Made by a program: the position numbers and the translations under genes. The notes under the pieces were generated by a model. That model was not told where the DNA came from. It searched no databases and saw nothing but the letters and a program-made list of their open reading frames with translations. Of a stretch of DNA of 64,000 nt, positions 54,985 through 63,626 are shown in pieces (position 1 is the first letter of the stretch; the number at the start of each line of letters is the position of its first letter). Origin of the DNA: Micromonospora vinacea (GTDB taxonomy: Bacteria; Actinomycetota; Actinomycetes; Mycobacteriales; Micromonosporaceae); the NCBI RefSeq assembly GCF_015751785.1, contig NZ_JADOTY010000001.1, positions 2,418,001-2,482,000 on the forward strand, read 5' to 3'.

Positions 54985-56085
54985 TCACTCCGTGGGCAGG
55001 AGGGTCGAGGCGGCGCGGCGCTGTTGGACGGTGTCGATGACGCGCCAGAGGACTGCGGTGATCGGGACGCTGACGAAGGCGCCGGCGATCCCCGCGATGA
55101 GCGTGCCCGCGGTGACCGCCACCAGGATCACCGCCGGGTGCAGTCGGACCTGCCGCTTCATCACCAGCGGTTCCAGCAGGTTGCCCTCGATCTGCTGTAC
55201 GGCGATCACCGCCGCGAGGGTGAGCAGCGCGGTGGTGGGACCGTTCGCGGCCAGCGCCACCAGCACCGCCACCGCGCCGGCCACCGTCGCCCCGATGATC
55301 GGCACGAACCCGCCGAGGAACGTGATCAACGCCAGTGGCAGGGCGAGTGGCACCCGCAGCACCACCAGAGCCAGCCCGATGCCCAGCGCGTCGATTGCCG
55401 CGATGAACATGGTGCCCCGGCTGTACGCGCCCAACGTCTGCCAACCGTTGCGACCGGCCTCGGCCAGCACCGGCTGGTTCGGGCCGGACGCCCGGGACAG
55501 CACCCAGTGCCACATCGACCGGCCATCCTTGAGGAGGAAGAAGAGCAGCACCAGCGCGAGCAGTGCGGAGCCGAACACCTCCGTCGCGGTCCGGGCGCCG
55601 GCCACCGGGTCCGGAGAGCTGCCACTGAGCCCCTCCCGGGCCTGGTCGACAAGCCGGTCCAGTTGCGCCTCGGTGACCGGCAGCGTGGACGTCACGAAGT
55701 CCCGGCTGCGTTCGACCCCCTGCGTCAACTCCTGGCTGAGCTGATCGAACTGGCTGGCGGTCAGGTTCCACACCAGGGCGCCGACGCCGACCAGGATGCC
55801 CAGCAGCAGCAGTACGGTGCAGAGCGCTGCCAGCGCCGCCGGCAGGCGCAACCGGCGCAGCAGCAGCAGGACCGGATCGAGCAACGCGGTGAGGAAGATG
55901 GTGGCGGCCAGCGCGATGGCCAGCGGCGCCAGCAGGACGGCGATCCGGCCGAGCAGGTAGAGCCCCGCGGCGATCACCACCAGGCAGGCGCTCCACAACA
56001 CAGCGGTTCGGACCAGCCAGGGCAGCGCCGCCCAGGTCTGGCGCGGCCCGGTGCCGCCTGTCGGTCCGGGTTCCTCTGCGGCCAT
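54985..56085 (-). CDS. AI-2E family transporter-like membrane protein
   Basis: From the ATG at 56085 (GAGGAGG nine nt upstream) the product has 366 residues with about eight hydrophobic segments and the AI-2E family features: LLDPVLLLLRRLRLPAALAA, LALITFLGGFVPIIGATVAG near residue 270, and QQIEGNLLEPLVMKRQVRLHP near 310. The family includes quorum-signal exporters but also sodium/proton antiporters, so the name does not fix the substrate. Its 3' end abuts the dienelactone hydrolase gene. Confidence 0.9.
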   Translation of the reverse strand: MAAEEPGPTGGTGPRQTWAALPWLVRTAVLWSACLVVIAAGLYLLGRIAVLLAPLAIALAATIFLTALLDPVLLLLRRLRLPAALAALCTVLLLLGILVGVGALVWNLTASQFDQLSQELTQGVERSRDFVTSTLPVTEAQLDRLVDQAREGLSGSSPDPVAGARTATEVFGSALLALVLLFFLLKDGRSMWHWVLSRASGPNQPVLAEAGRNGWQTLGAYSRGTMFIAAIDALGIGLALVVLRVPLALPLALITFLGGFVPIIGATVAGAVAVLVALAANGPTTALLTLAAVIAVQQIEGNLLEPLVMKRQVRLHPAVILVAVTAGTLIAGIAGAFVSVPITAVLWRVIDTVQQRRAASTLLPTE

Positions 56086-56286
56086 GTCGGTCCTCCTCGA
56101 TGTCGACGAGGTCGGTACCCGGTCGGTCGTCCCCCGACACCCGATTCGCTGGCCATCACCCGCGCGGATCGTACGCCGACCGCAGTGAGGCGGGTGAAGG
56201 TTCGCGAATCGCATCCGCGACGACGGCGTTTGCCCGGTCGGGCCGAGGGAACGCGAAGGGGACGGACCGGACTGAGGAGGAACGCC

Positions 56287-56469
56287 GTGGGTGACTTCAT
56301 GGACAAGGCCAAGGACTTCGCGGACAAGCATGACAAGCAGGTCGACCAGGGTGCGGAGAAGGCAGGCGACATGGCCGACAAGCGCACCGGCGGCAAGTAC
56401 GGCGATCAGATCGACAAGGGCGTGGACCAGGCCCAGGCGCGCACCGGTGAGGGCGACCAGGTTCGCTGA
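56287..56469 (+). CDS. Small antitoxin-like protein (MT0933-type)
   Basis: The GTG at 56287 follows GAGGAGG (56274-56280) by 6 nt, a very strong site. The product has 60 residues (GDFMDKAKDFADKHDKQVDQ start), all charged amphipathic helix with repeated D-K-A/G-x-D patterns as in the actinobacterial MT0933-like antitoxin family. No toxin gene is adjacent, so a function as antitoxin is only the family label; a stress or hydrophilin-like role is possible. Confidence 0.8.
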   Translation: MGDFMDKAKDFADKHDKQVDQGAEKAGDMADKRTGGKYGDQIDKGVDQAQARTGEGDQVR

Positions 56470-56538
56470 CCCGTCGTGCTCCTCCCGGGCCGCTGTGGCG
56501 TCGGCGACCCGGGAGTCCCGGTCCGGATGGTGCGCGGG

Positions 56539-57144
56539 TCAGCGCTGTCGCTCGTCGGTCAGCTCGTCCATCGAGGTGGGTCGGCCGCTCAACGCGTCGC
56601 GCAGCCGGTCGACCAGACCGATGCCGGGGGCGAGCAACTTGTTCATCGGCGGATGCTCCGGGCTTCCCGGATGTGGCCGGGTCGGCCCGATCTCCTTGAT
56701 CGCCGTCACCCGGGCGGCCGCCTCGACCAACTCCTCCCGGGCCGTCGCCGCGCGCAGCCGGGGAAAGAGCTCCTTCTCCTCTTCCGTTACGTGGTGTCGG
56801 ACGGTGCTGGTCAGCTGGGCGAGCAGCTCGTCGAAGCGGGGGTCGGCCGGGTCGGCGGACTCCAACTCCTTCATGGTCCGCTCGGCGTCGGCGTGCTCCG
56901 CGATCTCCCGGTCGGCGATCTGGTCGCCGTCGGGCAGCACCTTGCGGGCGATCGGATACACGTACGCCTCCTCGGCCACCGAGTGGCGGACGAGTTCGGC
57001 GATCACCACGTCGGCGAGGCGTCGGCGGTGCTCGGGGGTGCCCTGCCGGGTCGCCAACTCGACGAGGACTGCCTCGATCCCACGGTGATCAGAGATCAGG
57101 ATGTCGACGGCATCGTGGTCGTCATCGGTCGGTGGATTGGTCAT
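56539..57144 (-). CDS. Hemerythrin domain protein
   Basis: From the ATG at 57144 the product has 201 residues. The four-helix hemerythrin-like domain is residues 10-155, with metal-ligand type motifs DHRGIEAVL (His near 19), HSVAEEAYVYP, HADAERTMKEL and HHVTEEEKELFPRL. It may bind a di-iron centre for oxygen or redox sensing. The tail ends RPTSMDELTDERQR. It is divergent from the FUSC-type gene; the 171-bp gap holds nothing recognised. Confidence 0.88.
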   Translation of the reverse strand: MTNPPTDDDHDAVDILISDHRGIEAVLVELATRQGTPEHRRRLADVVIAELVRHSVAEEAYVYPIARKVLPDGDQIADREIAEHADAERTMKELESADPADPRFDELLAQLTSTVRHHVTEEEKELFPRLRAATAREELVEAAARVTAIKEIGPTRPHPGSPEHPPMNKLLAPGIGLVDRLRDALSGRPTSMDELTDERQR

Positions 57145-57315
57145 GTCACGGCCCCTTACCGGTTGCGGATCGGTGGGAGGTGTGTGGCTGTGGTACCCCC
57201 ACGGGCCTGCACGAACCCACGGTTGACGATGTGTTCCATGGGGACGGTGGTGTCTGCGGTGGCGGTGCTGCCGAGCCACGGCGATTGCTCGGCCGATGCC
57301 GGGGTAACCGCCGCC

Positions 57316-58632
57316 ATGGCCGACGACCGCCCACCCGCCGACCACGGTCAGTCGCGGCTCGACGAGAGCGCTGAGCGGACGGTTCGTCGGGTGCGGCACC
57401 GTGGTGGGCAGGCCGGCCGGATCCGGGCCCGGCAGTGGGAGGTCACCCTGGTTATCTCCATCCAGGCCGGGTTGGCCGCTGCGATCGCCGCCCTGCTCGC
57501 CAAGAACCTGCTCGGCCCCGGATCGCACGTCTTCGCGCCCGCCGCCGCCGTCGGTACGATCGCCACCGCAATCGGGCAGCGGGCCCGCCGGACCTTCGAG
57601 CTGTTGGGCGGCGTGGGCCTGGGCATCGTCATCGGCGACACGCTGCGATTCCTGCTCGGCTCGGGCCCGTGGCAGACCGGCGTGGTGGTCGCGTTGGCCA
57701 TCGCCGCCGCGTTGCTGGTGGCCGGAAAGGGTGGTCCGCTGGTCGGTCAGGCCGGCGGTACCGCCGTGCTGATCGCCACGCTGGCCCCGATGGAACATGG
57801 CCTGGAGGTGCCCCGGATCTTCGACGCGCTCGTCGGCGGGGTGGTCGGCCTGGTGGTGGTCGCGCTCCTGTTGCCGATCAACCCGATGCGGGTGCTGGAC
57901 CGTGCCGCTGCACCGATCTTCGCGGTCCTCTGCGAGCAACTCGCCGAGCTGGCGCGTGCGATGCGCGAGCGCGACGGCGCCCGGACCATGGGCGTCCTGG
58001 AGCGGCTCCGCGGCACCGAGGACGATCTGGGCCGGTTGCACGACGCGCTCAGCGGTGCCGAGGAGGTGGTGACGATCGCCCCGGTGCGCTGGCACCGCCG
58101 GCAGCAGTACCACCGTTACGCCCGCAGCGCGGGTCACCTGGAGCGGTTGTTGCTGGACACGCGCGCCATGGCCCGTTGGTCGACCACCGCCCTGCAGTAC
58201 GACGAGCCGATTCCGCCGGAGCTTCCGGATGCGATGGGCCGGTTGGGTCAGGCGGTGGCGGAGATGCGGGTGGAGTGCAGGGTCGGTGACGACCCCCGGC
58301 GCACCCGCCGGTTGGTCGAGGAGTGCGCCGAGCTGGCCGGGCGGGCCGCCGCGAGAGGGGTCAAATCGTTCGGCGAATCCCTTGTCACCGGACTGCGCAC
58401 CGCGGCCAGCGACCTGCTCCGGGCAGCCGGTTCCGAACCCGAGGACGCGAACCGGATCGTGCGCCGGGCGGCCGGGGCCGGCGAGGCGGAGATCCACCCT
58501 CCGGTCCGCCGACAGCTGCACCGGGCCCGACCGACGCGGGCCGCCCGAGCCCGTCGACGCGCCCACATCGCCGCCCGGGCCCGTAACGACGGTCGGGCCG
58601 GCCTCCCCGCACGGGAGAGGCCGGCCCGGTGA
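57316..58632 (+). CDS. FUSC-like (aromatic acid exporter-type) membrane protein
   Basis: The ATG at 57316 is preferred (438 residues); in-frame ATGs at 57229 and 57238 are possible. About residues 35-175 hold six hydrophobic segments with FAPAAAVGTIATAIGQRARR, as in FUSC/ArAE proteins; the rest is a long cytoplasmic helical region (HRYARSAGHLERLLLDTRAM) and a very basic tail. Family members export aromatic acids or have envelope roles; the substrate is unknown. A 12-bp hairpin overlaps the gene's end. Confidence 0.83.
   Translation: MADDRPPADHGQSRLDESAERTVRRVRHRGGQAGRIRARQWEVTLVISIQAGLAAAIAALLAKNLLGPGSHVFAPAAAVGTIATAIGQRARRTFELLGGVGLGIVIGDTLRFLLGSGPWQTGVVVALAIAAALLVAGKGGPLVGQAGGTAVLIATLAPMEHGLEVPRIFDALVGGVVGLVVVALLLPINPMRVLDRAAAPIFAVLCEQLAELARAMRERDGARTMGVLERLRGTEDDLGRLHDALSGAEEVVTIAPVRWHRRQQYHRYARSAGHLERLLLDTRAMARWSTTALQYDEPIPPELPDAMGRLGQAVAEMRVECRVGDDPRRTRRLVEECAELAGRAAARGVKSFGESLVTGLRTAASDLLRAAGSEPEDANRIVRRAAGAGEAEIHPPVRRQLHRARPTRAARARRRAHIAARARNDGRAGLPARERPAR
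58594..58628. terminator. Hairpin at the convergent ends of the FUSC and C39 genes
   Basis: A perfect 12-bp stem (CGGGCCGGCCTC with GAGGCCGGCCCG) and an 11-nt loop lie within the last codons of the FUSC gene, 14 bp before the stop of the opposite gene. Confidence 0.75.
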
Positions 58633-58642
58633 ACCGTTCTGC

Positions 58643-59287
58643 TCAGGAGGAGTAGCCGCGCTCGGCGATCCAGTTGGCGACCTTCGGCAGGCTCATCCAG
58701 TACTCGCCCAACGCCGGGTCGGCCGGGTCGGCGACCCGGATCAGGTCACCACCGTCGCGGTAGCCGACGAGGGTCAGGTAGTGGCCGCCCTCGTACGAGT
58801 GCGGGTTGCCGTCGGTGTCCACTGTCGTGCCCTTGATGTTGGCCACCACCGGCCGGCCGGCGTCCACAGCGGCCAACACGTCGCGGCGCAGTTGCTCGAC
58901 CTGGTCGGGGCGGGCCACCGAATCACGGATCTCGGTGGTCCGGTACTTGCCGCCGGTCAGCTCGTTCAACACCCGGGTGGTGTCCAGGGCCGATGGGGTA
59001 CCCGCCTCGGTGGTGCCGAGCAGTCGGGCCACCTCGTCCTGGGAGAGCGCCTTGCCCTGGGCGGACAACGCGATCCGGGTGGCGGCAGGGCCGCAGTAGT
59101 AGAAGTTCGGCTGGGCCTGGTAGTCGACGCCGAGGATCCGTTCGGCGTGCCGGTCGTTCTGGCTCGACGAGGTCGGGGTGGCCACTGCCGGGGCGGCCTG
59201 TGCGGCAACCGCCGGGCCGAGGGCGCAACCGCCGGCGACGAGCAGGCCGACGACGGACAGACCGCTCTTCTGGACGATCGGGTTCAT
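58643..59287 (-). CDS. Secreted C39-family peptidase-like protein
   Basis: From the ATG at 59287 the product has 214 residues with a signal peptide ending AQA (about residue 31). The mature part is a peptidase C39_2-type papain fold: Cys65 in QPNFYYCGPAAT, His169 in YEGGHYLTLVG and Asp187 in IRVADPAD complete the triad. Such proteins are often stand-alone extracellular cysteine proteases of unknown target. The end is LPKVANWIAERGYSS. Confidence 0.9.
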   Translation of the reverse strand: MNPIVQKSGLSVVGLLVAGGCALGPAVAAQAAPAVATPTSSSQNDRHAERILGVDYQAQPNFYYCGPAATRIALSAQGKALSQDEVARLLGTTEAGTPSALDTTRVLNELTGGKYRTTEIRDSVARPDQVEQLRRDVLAAVDAGRPVVANIKGTTVDTDGNPHSYEGGHYLTLVGYRDGGDLIRVADPADPALGEYWMSLPKVANWIAERGYSS

Positions 59288-59510
59288 GGTCGAGTCTCCG
59301 TTCGGGGGTTGGCGCCTCCGGCCAGCGGAGGGCGGCAGCACCGGGAATGGCGCTCGGCGCAACACGGGGGCCGACCATCGGTGGTCTCGGCCCTGGGCGT
59401 ACCGAGGGCGTAACCGCTCTGCTCCACCGAGAATTCCGCCGGCCGGGGGCACCGGGGGTGCGCGGCATCCCGGCCCGGATCGAACCGGTCAGCGGGGACA
59501 CGCGGTCAGC

Positions 59511-59918
59511 TCAGAGGCTCCCCAGCAGCCTGGTCACGGTGATCTCGATGACCACTCGCTCCGGATTCGGACGCGGGGTCCGATACCGCTCGGCGTAGCG
59601 CCGCTCCGCCTCCGCCACCGCGGCCGGATCCGACCGCAGCACCGCGCGACCCTCGATCGTCAACCAGCGGCGGCCATCCACGTGGCACACGGCCACGGCC
59701 GCGCCCGCCGCGCCGGCCGCCGCCACCTGACGGGCCTTGCGGGAGGCGCCCGAGGTGATGACCCGGGCCAGTCCGGCCGCCGGGTCGAGAGTCACCCCGA
59801 CCGGTACGACGTGCGGGGTGCCGTCCGCCCGCAGTGTGGTCAGCGTCGCGAGGTGTCGTTCCGTGCAGAAGGCGACAACACGCTCATCGTGCACGTCCAA
59901 CCGATGATCGCCCGCCAT
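59511..59918 (-). CDS. PPOX-class F420- or flavin-dependent oxidoreductase
   Basis: From the ATG at 59918 the product has 135 residues (ATG 59954 is an alternative). The split-barrel fold of the Rv1155-type PPOX group is shown by [27 protein letters not shown] and [13 protein letters not shown]. The family binds F420 or FMN and reduces unknown substrates. The gene lies 32 bp after the DUF1232 gene on the same strand. Confidence 0.85.
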   Translation of the reverse strand: MAGDHRLDVHDERVVAFCTERHLATLTTLRADGTPHVVPVGVTLDPAAGLARVITSGASRKARQVAAAGAAGAAVAVCHVDGRRWLTIEGRAVLRSDPAAVAEAERRYAERYRTPRPNPERVVIEITVTRLLGSL

Positions 59919-59950
59919 TGCCCGTCCCCTGTCCGCCGAACCGACCTCGA

Positions 59951-60292
59951 TCATGGCACGCGGCGGCGCACCCGGTCCCGATCCGGCGGGGCGTCCGGCT
60001 GACCGGGCAGCTGGCGACCCGCCGCCCGACGTTGGTGCACCAGCCGGGTCAGGTAGATCAGCGCGGCGGCCAGGACCCCCATGTCGTCCAGATAGATCGG
60101 GTCCGGCAGCACGTCTACCGGGAAGATCGTGTAGATAAGCGCCCCGTAGAAGGCGACCTTGCCGCCCGCGCCCAGCCCGGTCAGCAGCCGCCGCGTCCGC
60201 ACCACCCGCACCGCCAGCACCACGGCACCCACCAGTGTGGCGAGCGCCAGGATGCCGGCGATCACCACGAGGACCCACGCCTGTCGGGACAT
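59951..60292 (-). CDS. YkvA/DUF1232 membrane protein
   Basis: The product has 113 residues. An N-terminal hydrophobic segment (about 6-27) precedes the DUF1232 core [21 protein letters not shown] (about 53-73, read across a short overlap), the diagnostic motif, and a basic, polar tail. The family function is unknown. It is followed at close distance by the PPOX gene and may be cotranscribed. Confidence 0.88.
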   Translation of the reverse strand: MSRQAWVLVVIAGILALATLVGAVVLAVRVVRTRRLLTGLGAGGKVAFYGALIYTIFPVDVLPDPIYLDDMGVLAAALIYLTRLVHQRRAAGRQLPGQPDAPPDRDRVRRRVP

Positions 60293-60325
60293 GCCGTCAC
60301 GCTAACCCACCCGACACCGTGGGGC

Positions 60326-61144
60326 TCAGAACGCGGGCACCGTCGCCCGGCCGCGAGCGGTCACCTTGTTCTCCCGGGTCTGCTCGACGTTCTCCCGGGC
60401 CGGTGCGCCCAACGGTCGGGCAACCTCGCTCAGCGGCAGCACCGACGCCGACTCGGCGACCCGTCGTCCGGTCGCGGCGTGCGCCTCCTCGCGCAGACTG
60501 CGAGCCGCGGCCACCGCCAACTCCGCGGCCCGCCACGCGGCCTGCTCCCGCTCGCGGGCTGCGGTGTGCCTGGCCGCCAGGTTGTCCCGGATCGCCCGCT
60601 GGAGCACCAACTCCTGCTCGACCGGGTGCAGTCGCGGGTCCCAACCGTCGCGGTGCGCGAAGACGTCGCTGAGCTGCTCCACCGACAGCTCCCGCCGCCA
60701 GTACGCATCCAGCGCGGCCCGGTGCAGGTAACGCTCGCGGTCCGCGTACTCGGCGGGGGTCCGTGCGGTGTGCGGCAGCGGCATCGCGGCCGCAGCGTCG
60801 AGCCGCCGTACGCCAGCCTCAGCCGCCTCGTACGCCAGCCAGGCCGCCTCGACCGCCTCCTGCGCGGCCACCCACTCCGCCCGGCGACGCCGCACTGTGG
60901 TGGTCGCCCGCTCCGCGGCCACAGCGACCTCCTGCGCGTAGCGGCTCTGCTCCCGCTCCTCCTGCGCCTGCTCGAGTTGGCTCGGCATGGCCGCGCGACG
61001 GATCCGGGCGCCGGGGTCGAAGCGGAGCCGGCCGGGCCGCAACAGGAGAGCGGAGACGGCGACGGCGACCACCCCGAGCAGGCTCAGCCAGATGACGGCG
61101 GCCCGGGAGAGGTCCGGCAGGACGGCGGAGAGGACGGTTTGCAT
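60326..61144 (-). CDS. Membrane-anchored coiled-coil protein, unknown function
   Basis: The product has 272 residues. One hydrophobic helix (about 14-36) is followed by an Ala/Arg/Glu-rich region with long heptad-like helices (about 52-105 and 175-225) that should form a coiled coil in the cytoplasm. No family is recognised. The middle contains a YWRRELSVEQLSDVFAHRDG stretch. It lies 33 bp before the DUF1232 gene. Confidence 0.7.
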   Translation of the reverse strand: MQTVLSAVLPDLSRAAVIWLSLLGVVAVAVSALLLRPGRLRFDPGARIRRAAMPSQLEQAQEEREQSRYAQEVAVAAERATTTVRRRRAEWVAAQEAVEAAWLAYEAAEAGVRRLDAAAAMPLPHTARTPAEYADRERYLHRAALDAYWRRELSVEQLSDVFAHRDGWDPRLHPVEQELVLQRAIRDNLAARHTAAREREQAAWRAAELAVAAARSLREEAHAATGRRVAESASVLPLSEVARPLGAPARENVEQTRENKVTARGRATVPAF

Positions 61145-61303
61145 GAGATCAGCACCTCGCGGTCGAAGGCGGGTATCGACGGGCGGCAGAAGGGCCCGGT
61201 AGCGCCGGTCGGCCCGGGGCCGGGGTCGTCCCGTCGACGGCGAACGTCAGGTGCCGTACGGGAGGATCAGCCGGATCGGGCCCCGGGGGTCACCGGGCCT
61301 GGC

Positions 61304-61678
61304 TCAGCTGGCGGGCGGGCCGCGTCGCGCGGGAGTGCCACGGCCGGGATCGATGGCCGGGACGTGCACCGGGCCCGCCGCGACCAGACCGGTCGCCGTG
61401 GCGGTATCAGCCGTGGCGGTTTCGCGCGTGCCAGCCGGCGGGGCGACAGCCGGCTGCCCGGCCCGCTCGATGGCCGGGCCGGCGTCGGGCCGGACACTTG
61501 CCACCCGGCTGCTCACGGCACTGGGCCGCAGCTGCGTGGGGGCGGGCGGTGGGGTCGCGGCGAGGGCGGCACCGAGGCCGACCGCGAGCACCAGCGCGGT
61601 GATCGCCAGGCGGGTCAGCTCCCGCAGTGACCGCAGCACAACCCACCGGGCTGGGCGGACGGACGCTGCGGACGACAC
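61304..61678 (-). CDS. Small membrane-anchored Ala/Pro/Thr-rich protein
   Basis: The product has 124 residues: a basic start, one hydrophobic helix (about 24-41, ITALVLAVGLGAALAAT) and a disordered Pro/Ala/Thr/Arg-rich region that probably faces outside. No domain is recognised. The low complexity lowers confidence that the frame is correct, but the helix and strand agree with the neighbouring gene. Confidence 0.55.
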   Translation of the reverse strand: MSSAASVRPARWVVLRSLRELTRLAITALVLAVGLGAALAATPPPAPTQLRPSAVSSRVASVRPDAGPAIERAGQPAVAPPAGTRETATADTATATGLVAAGPVHVPAIDPGRGTPARRGPPAS

Positions 61679-61884
61679 CCGACCAACCTATCGCCCGTTC
61701 CTGCCCACCGCAGCACGGCGAGAGGCCGCCCGGGCGTGACCGCCACCACCATGCGCACTGTGGACGCCGCCGACCAAGGCCCGAAGACGGTGATGCCCCC
61801 GAGCGGATCATGTCCGATCGGGGGCACCGCACATCGTCCTGGTGGCTCCGCCGGTGGTGCGGCCTCGCCAGCGGCGGACAGTGG

Positions 61885-63177
61885 TCAGTCGCCGGTGCCG
61901 AGCACCGGTGGCGCGGCCTTGTCGTCGCCCTGCCACACCATCTCGTCCTCGGTCAACCAGGTCAGCCGGTCGTCGGAGTCGTCGTCCTGCGCGCGACCGT
62001 GCCCGCCGAGCACCCCGGGACGGCCGCCGGACCCCGGCCGCGCGTTGCCACCGGCCACGGCCGCACGGCCGCCGCCCCCACCGCGCTGGCCGTCGATGCT
62101 GCGCCCGACCCCGTTGGCGGCGCGGCTCTCCGCCGGAGCGGCACCACCACCGGTCGGCCGCGCAGAGGCGGGGGCCGCGTTGCCCGAGCCCGCGAGCGCG
62201 CCGCTGCGCAACACCCCGCCGGCCGGTGACCCGCCCTGTGCTCCGTAGAGCAGGCCGGGACCGGTGCTCGCCGGGGCGGGTGCGCCGCCCGGCCCGGACA
62301 GGCCGACAAGCCCGGCGGCACCGCCGCCGAGCAGCGCGCCGCCGAGCAGTGGGTCCGCCCCGGCGAGCGAGGTGCCCCGGTTGGTGGGGTCGCTGCCAGC
62401 ACCGATCGGGCCGGTGACGACAGCCGGGCTGCCACCGGGGCCCGAGCCGACCTCGTCCGACGTCGAACCGTCGCCCGGCAGTTGGGAAACGCTGTCGGGC
62501 GTCGAGATTGTCGCGTCACCGGTGCGACCGGTGTCGGTGCCGGTGCTGGGGCCGCCGCTCACCCTGGCGATGGCCGAGACACTCTGCGGCGTCGTCGGAT
62601 CCTTGCTGGCGGTGCTCGGAGTATCCGGGTCGGGCGGGGGCGGCTCGACCACCCGGTCGTAGGCGGAGATGTCGTAACTGCTGGCCAGATCGGCCACCAG
62701 GTTCACCATCCGCTGGTGGGCCTTCTCCTGCTCGGCTTTGTCCTGCTGGTGACCCGCGATCCCCCCGACGATCAGACCGGTCAGACCGAAGACAGCGCCA
62801 CCCTTGATCGCGCCGCCGATCGCCTTGTCGTTGTCGTCGGTCTCCTCAGGGCTCTCGGCCTGCTTGTGGGCGGCGCGCAGATGGTCGGCCATCATGGTCA
62901 ACCCCTGCTTGATGCCGGCCATCCCCTCACCCAACGCGTCGGTGTGGGCGACGATGAAGCTGAGTCGCCGGTGGAACTCCCGACCTGCCGACCCCGTCCA
63001 GGTGTTGGCCAGCTTGTCGAGGTCGCCGCTCAACTCCCGGCCGAGGCCGTCGAGGATGCCCTTGAGCTCGGCCCACTGGGTGGCCACGCCCTCGATCTGC
63101 TCCGGCTTGCCCGCCATCAGGCCGTCGTACAGCTGCTGGTGGCTGTTGCCCTGGTAGCGCTGGGTGTATTCAGACAC
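61885..63177 (-). CDS. WXG100-like type VII secretion substrate with long C-terminal region
   Basis: The GTG at 63177 follows AAGGAGGACGGGC; the product has 430 residues. The helical front (about 1-110) has WTGSAG (residues 60-65), the W-x-G turn, inside a helix-turn-helix hairpin typical of WXG100/PPE-type substrates. A hydrophobic Gly-rich segment (about 122-145) and a long Gly/Ala/Pro/Ser region follow. The final part (WLTEDEMVWQGDDKAAPPVLG) repeats an acidic tail I recall from actinomycete ESX-linked proteins. The gene overlaps the preceding gene's end by 8 bp and belongs to the type VII locus at the window edge. Confidence 0.85.
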   Translation of the reverse strand: MSEYTQRYQGNSHQQLYDGLMAGKPEQIEGVATQWAELKGILDGLGRELSGDLDKLANTWTGSAGREFHRRLSFIVAHTDALGEGMAGIKQGLTMMADHLRAAHKQAESPEETDDNDKAIGGAIKGGAVFGLTGLIVGGIAGHQQDKAEQEKAHQRMVNLVADLASSYDISAYDRVVEPPPPDPDTPSTASKDPTTPQSVSAIARVSGGPSTGTDTGRTGDATISTPDSVSQLPGDGSTSDEVGSGPGGSPAVVTGPIGAGSDPTNRGTSLAGADPLLGGALLGGGAAGLVGLSGPGGAPAPASTGPGLLYGAQGGSPAGGVLRSGALAGSGNAAPASARPTGGGAAPAESRAANGVGRSIDGQRGGGGGRAAVAGGNARPGSGGRPGVLGGHGRAQDDDSDDRLTWLTEDEMVWQGDDKAAPPVLGTGD

Positions 63178-63538
63178 GCCCGTCCTCCTTCGGCTGCAAC
63201 GCCCGGTCGACAGGGGTCAGCGCGGCGGTGACGTCGTCGGCGTTGGCCGCGTTACGCGCCTCGGCGGTGCGGTAGTTGCTCAGGATCGTGCTGGTCGCCT
63301 GCTGCGCCGCCAGCACCGCCTGCCGGATCCGTTCGGCCTGGTCGACATAGGACTGGTGCACCTCGCTGTAGCGACGCGCCTTGTCGGTGGCGTCGAAGAA
63401 CGAGCCCAGCGCCGGCGGTCGGCACTGCATCTCGGTGTTGAGCTTGCGCAGCACCGACTCGGCCTGGCTCAGCCGAGACGCCAGGTGCTGGTGGAAGTCC
63501 TCAAGGGACAACAGGTCGACTTCCGTACGCCCGGCCAT
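63170..63538 (-). CDS. Small helical protein of the type VII secretion locus
   Basis: From the ATG at 63538 (GGGGA eight nt ahead; ATG 63580 is in frame) the product has 122 residues. It is almost all helix, with VDLLSLEDFHQHLASRLSQA and VHQSYVDQAERIRQAVLAAQ, resembling ESX accessory or WXG-partner proteins by size and helical layout, but no WXG motif is visible. Its stop overlaps the start of the WXG100-like gene by 8 bp, so the two are translationally coupled. Confidence 0.7.
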   Translation of the reverse strand: MAGRTEVDLLSLEDFHQHLASRLSQAESVLRKLNTEMQCRPPALGSFFDATDKARRYSEVHQSYVDQAERIRQAVLAAQQATSTILSNYRTAEARNAANADDVTAALTPVDRALQPKEDGRV

Positions 63539-63626
63539 GGCAACATCCCCGTCGTTCTGGTTGACAACCGTCAGCGACATCCAGGTTAGTCCACCAGTGC
63601 GACTCCGGGCGACCCGCCGAAGCTGC

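Noticed and set aside
55024..56469. Extended plus-strand frame running through the AI-2E-type gene into the small antitoxin-like gene
   Set aside because: Only the last 60 codons, behind GAGGAGG at 56274-56280, look coding; the rest is antisense to the transporter gene.
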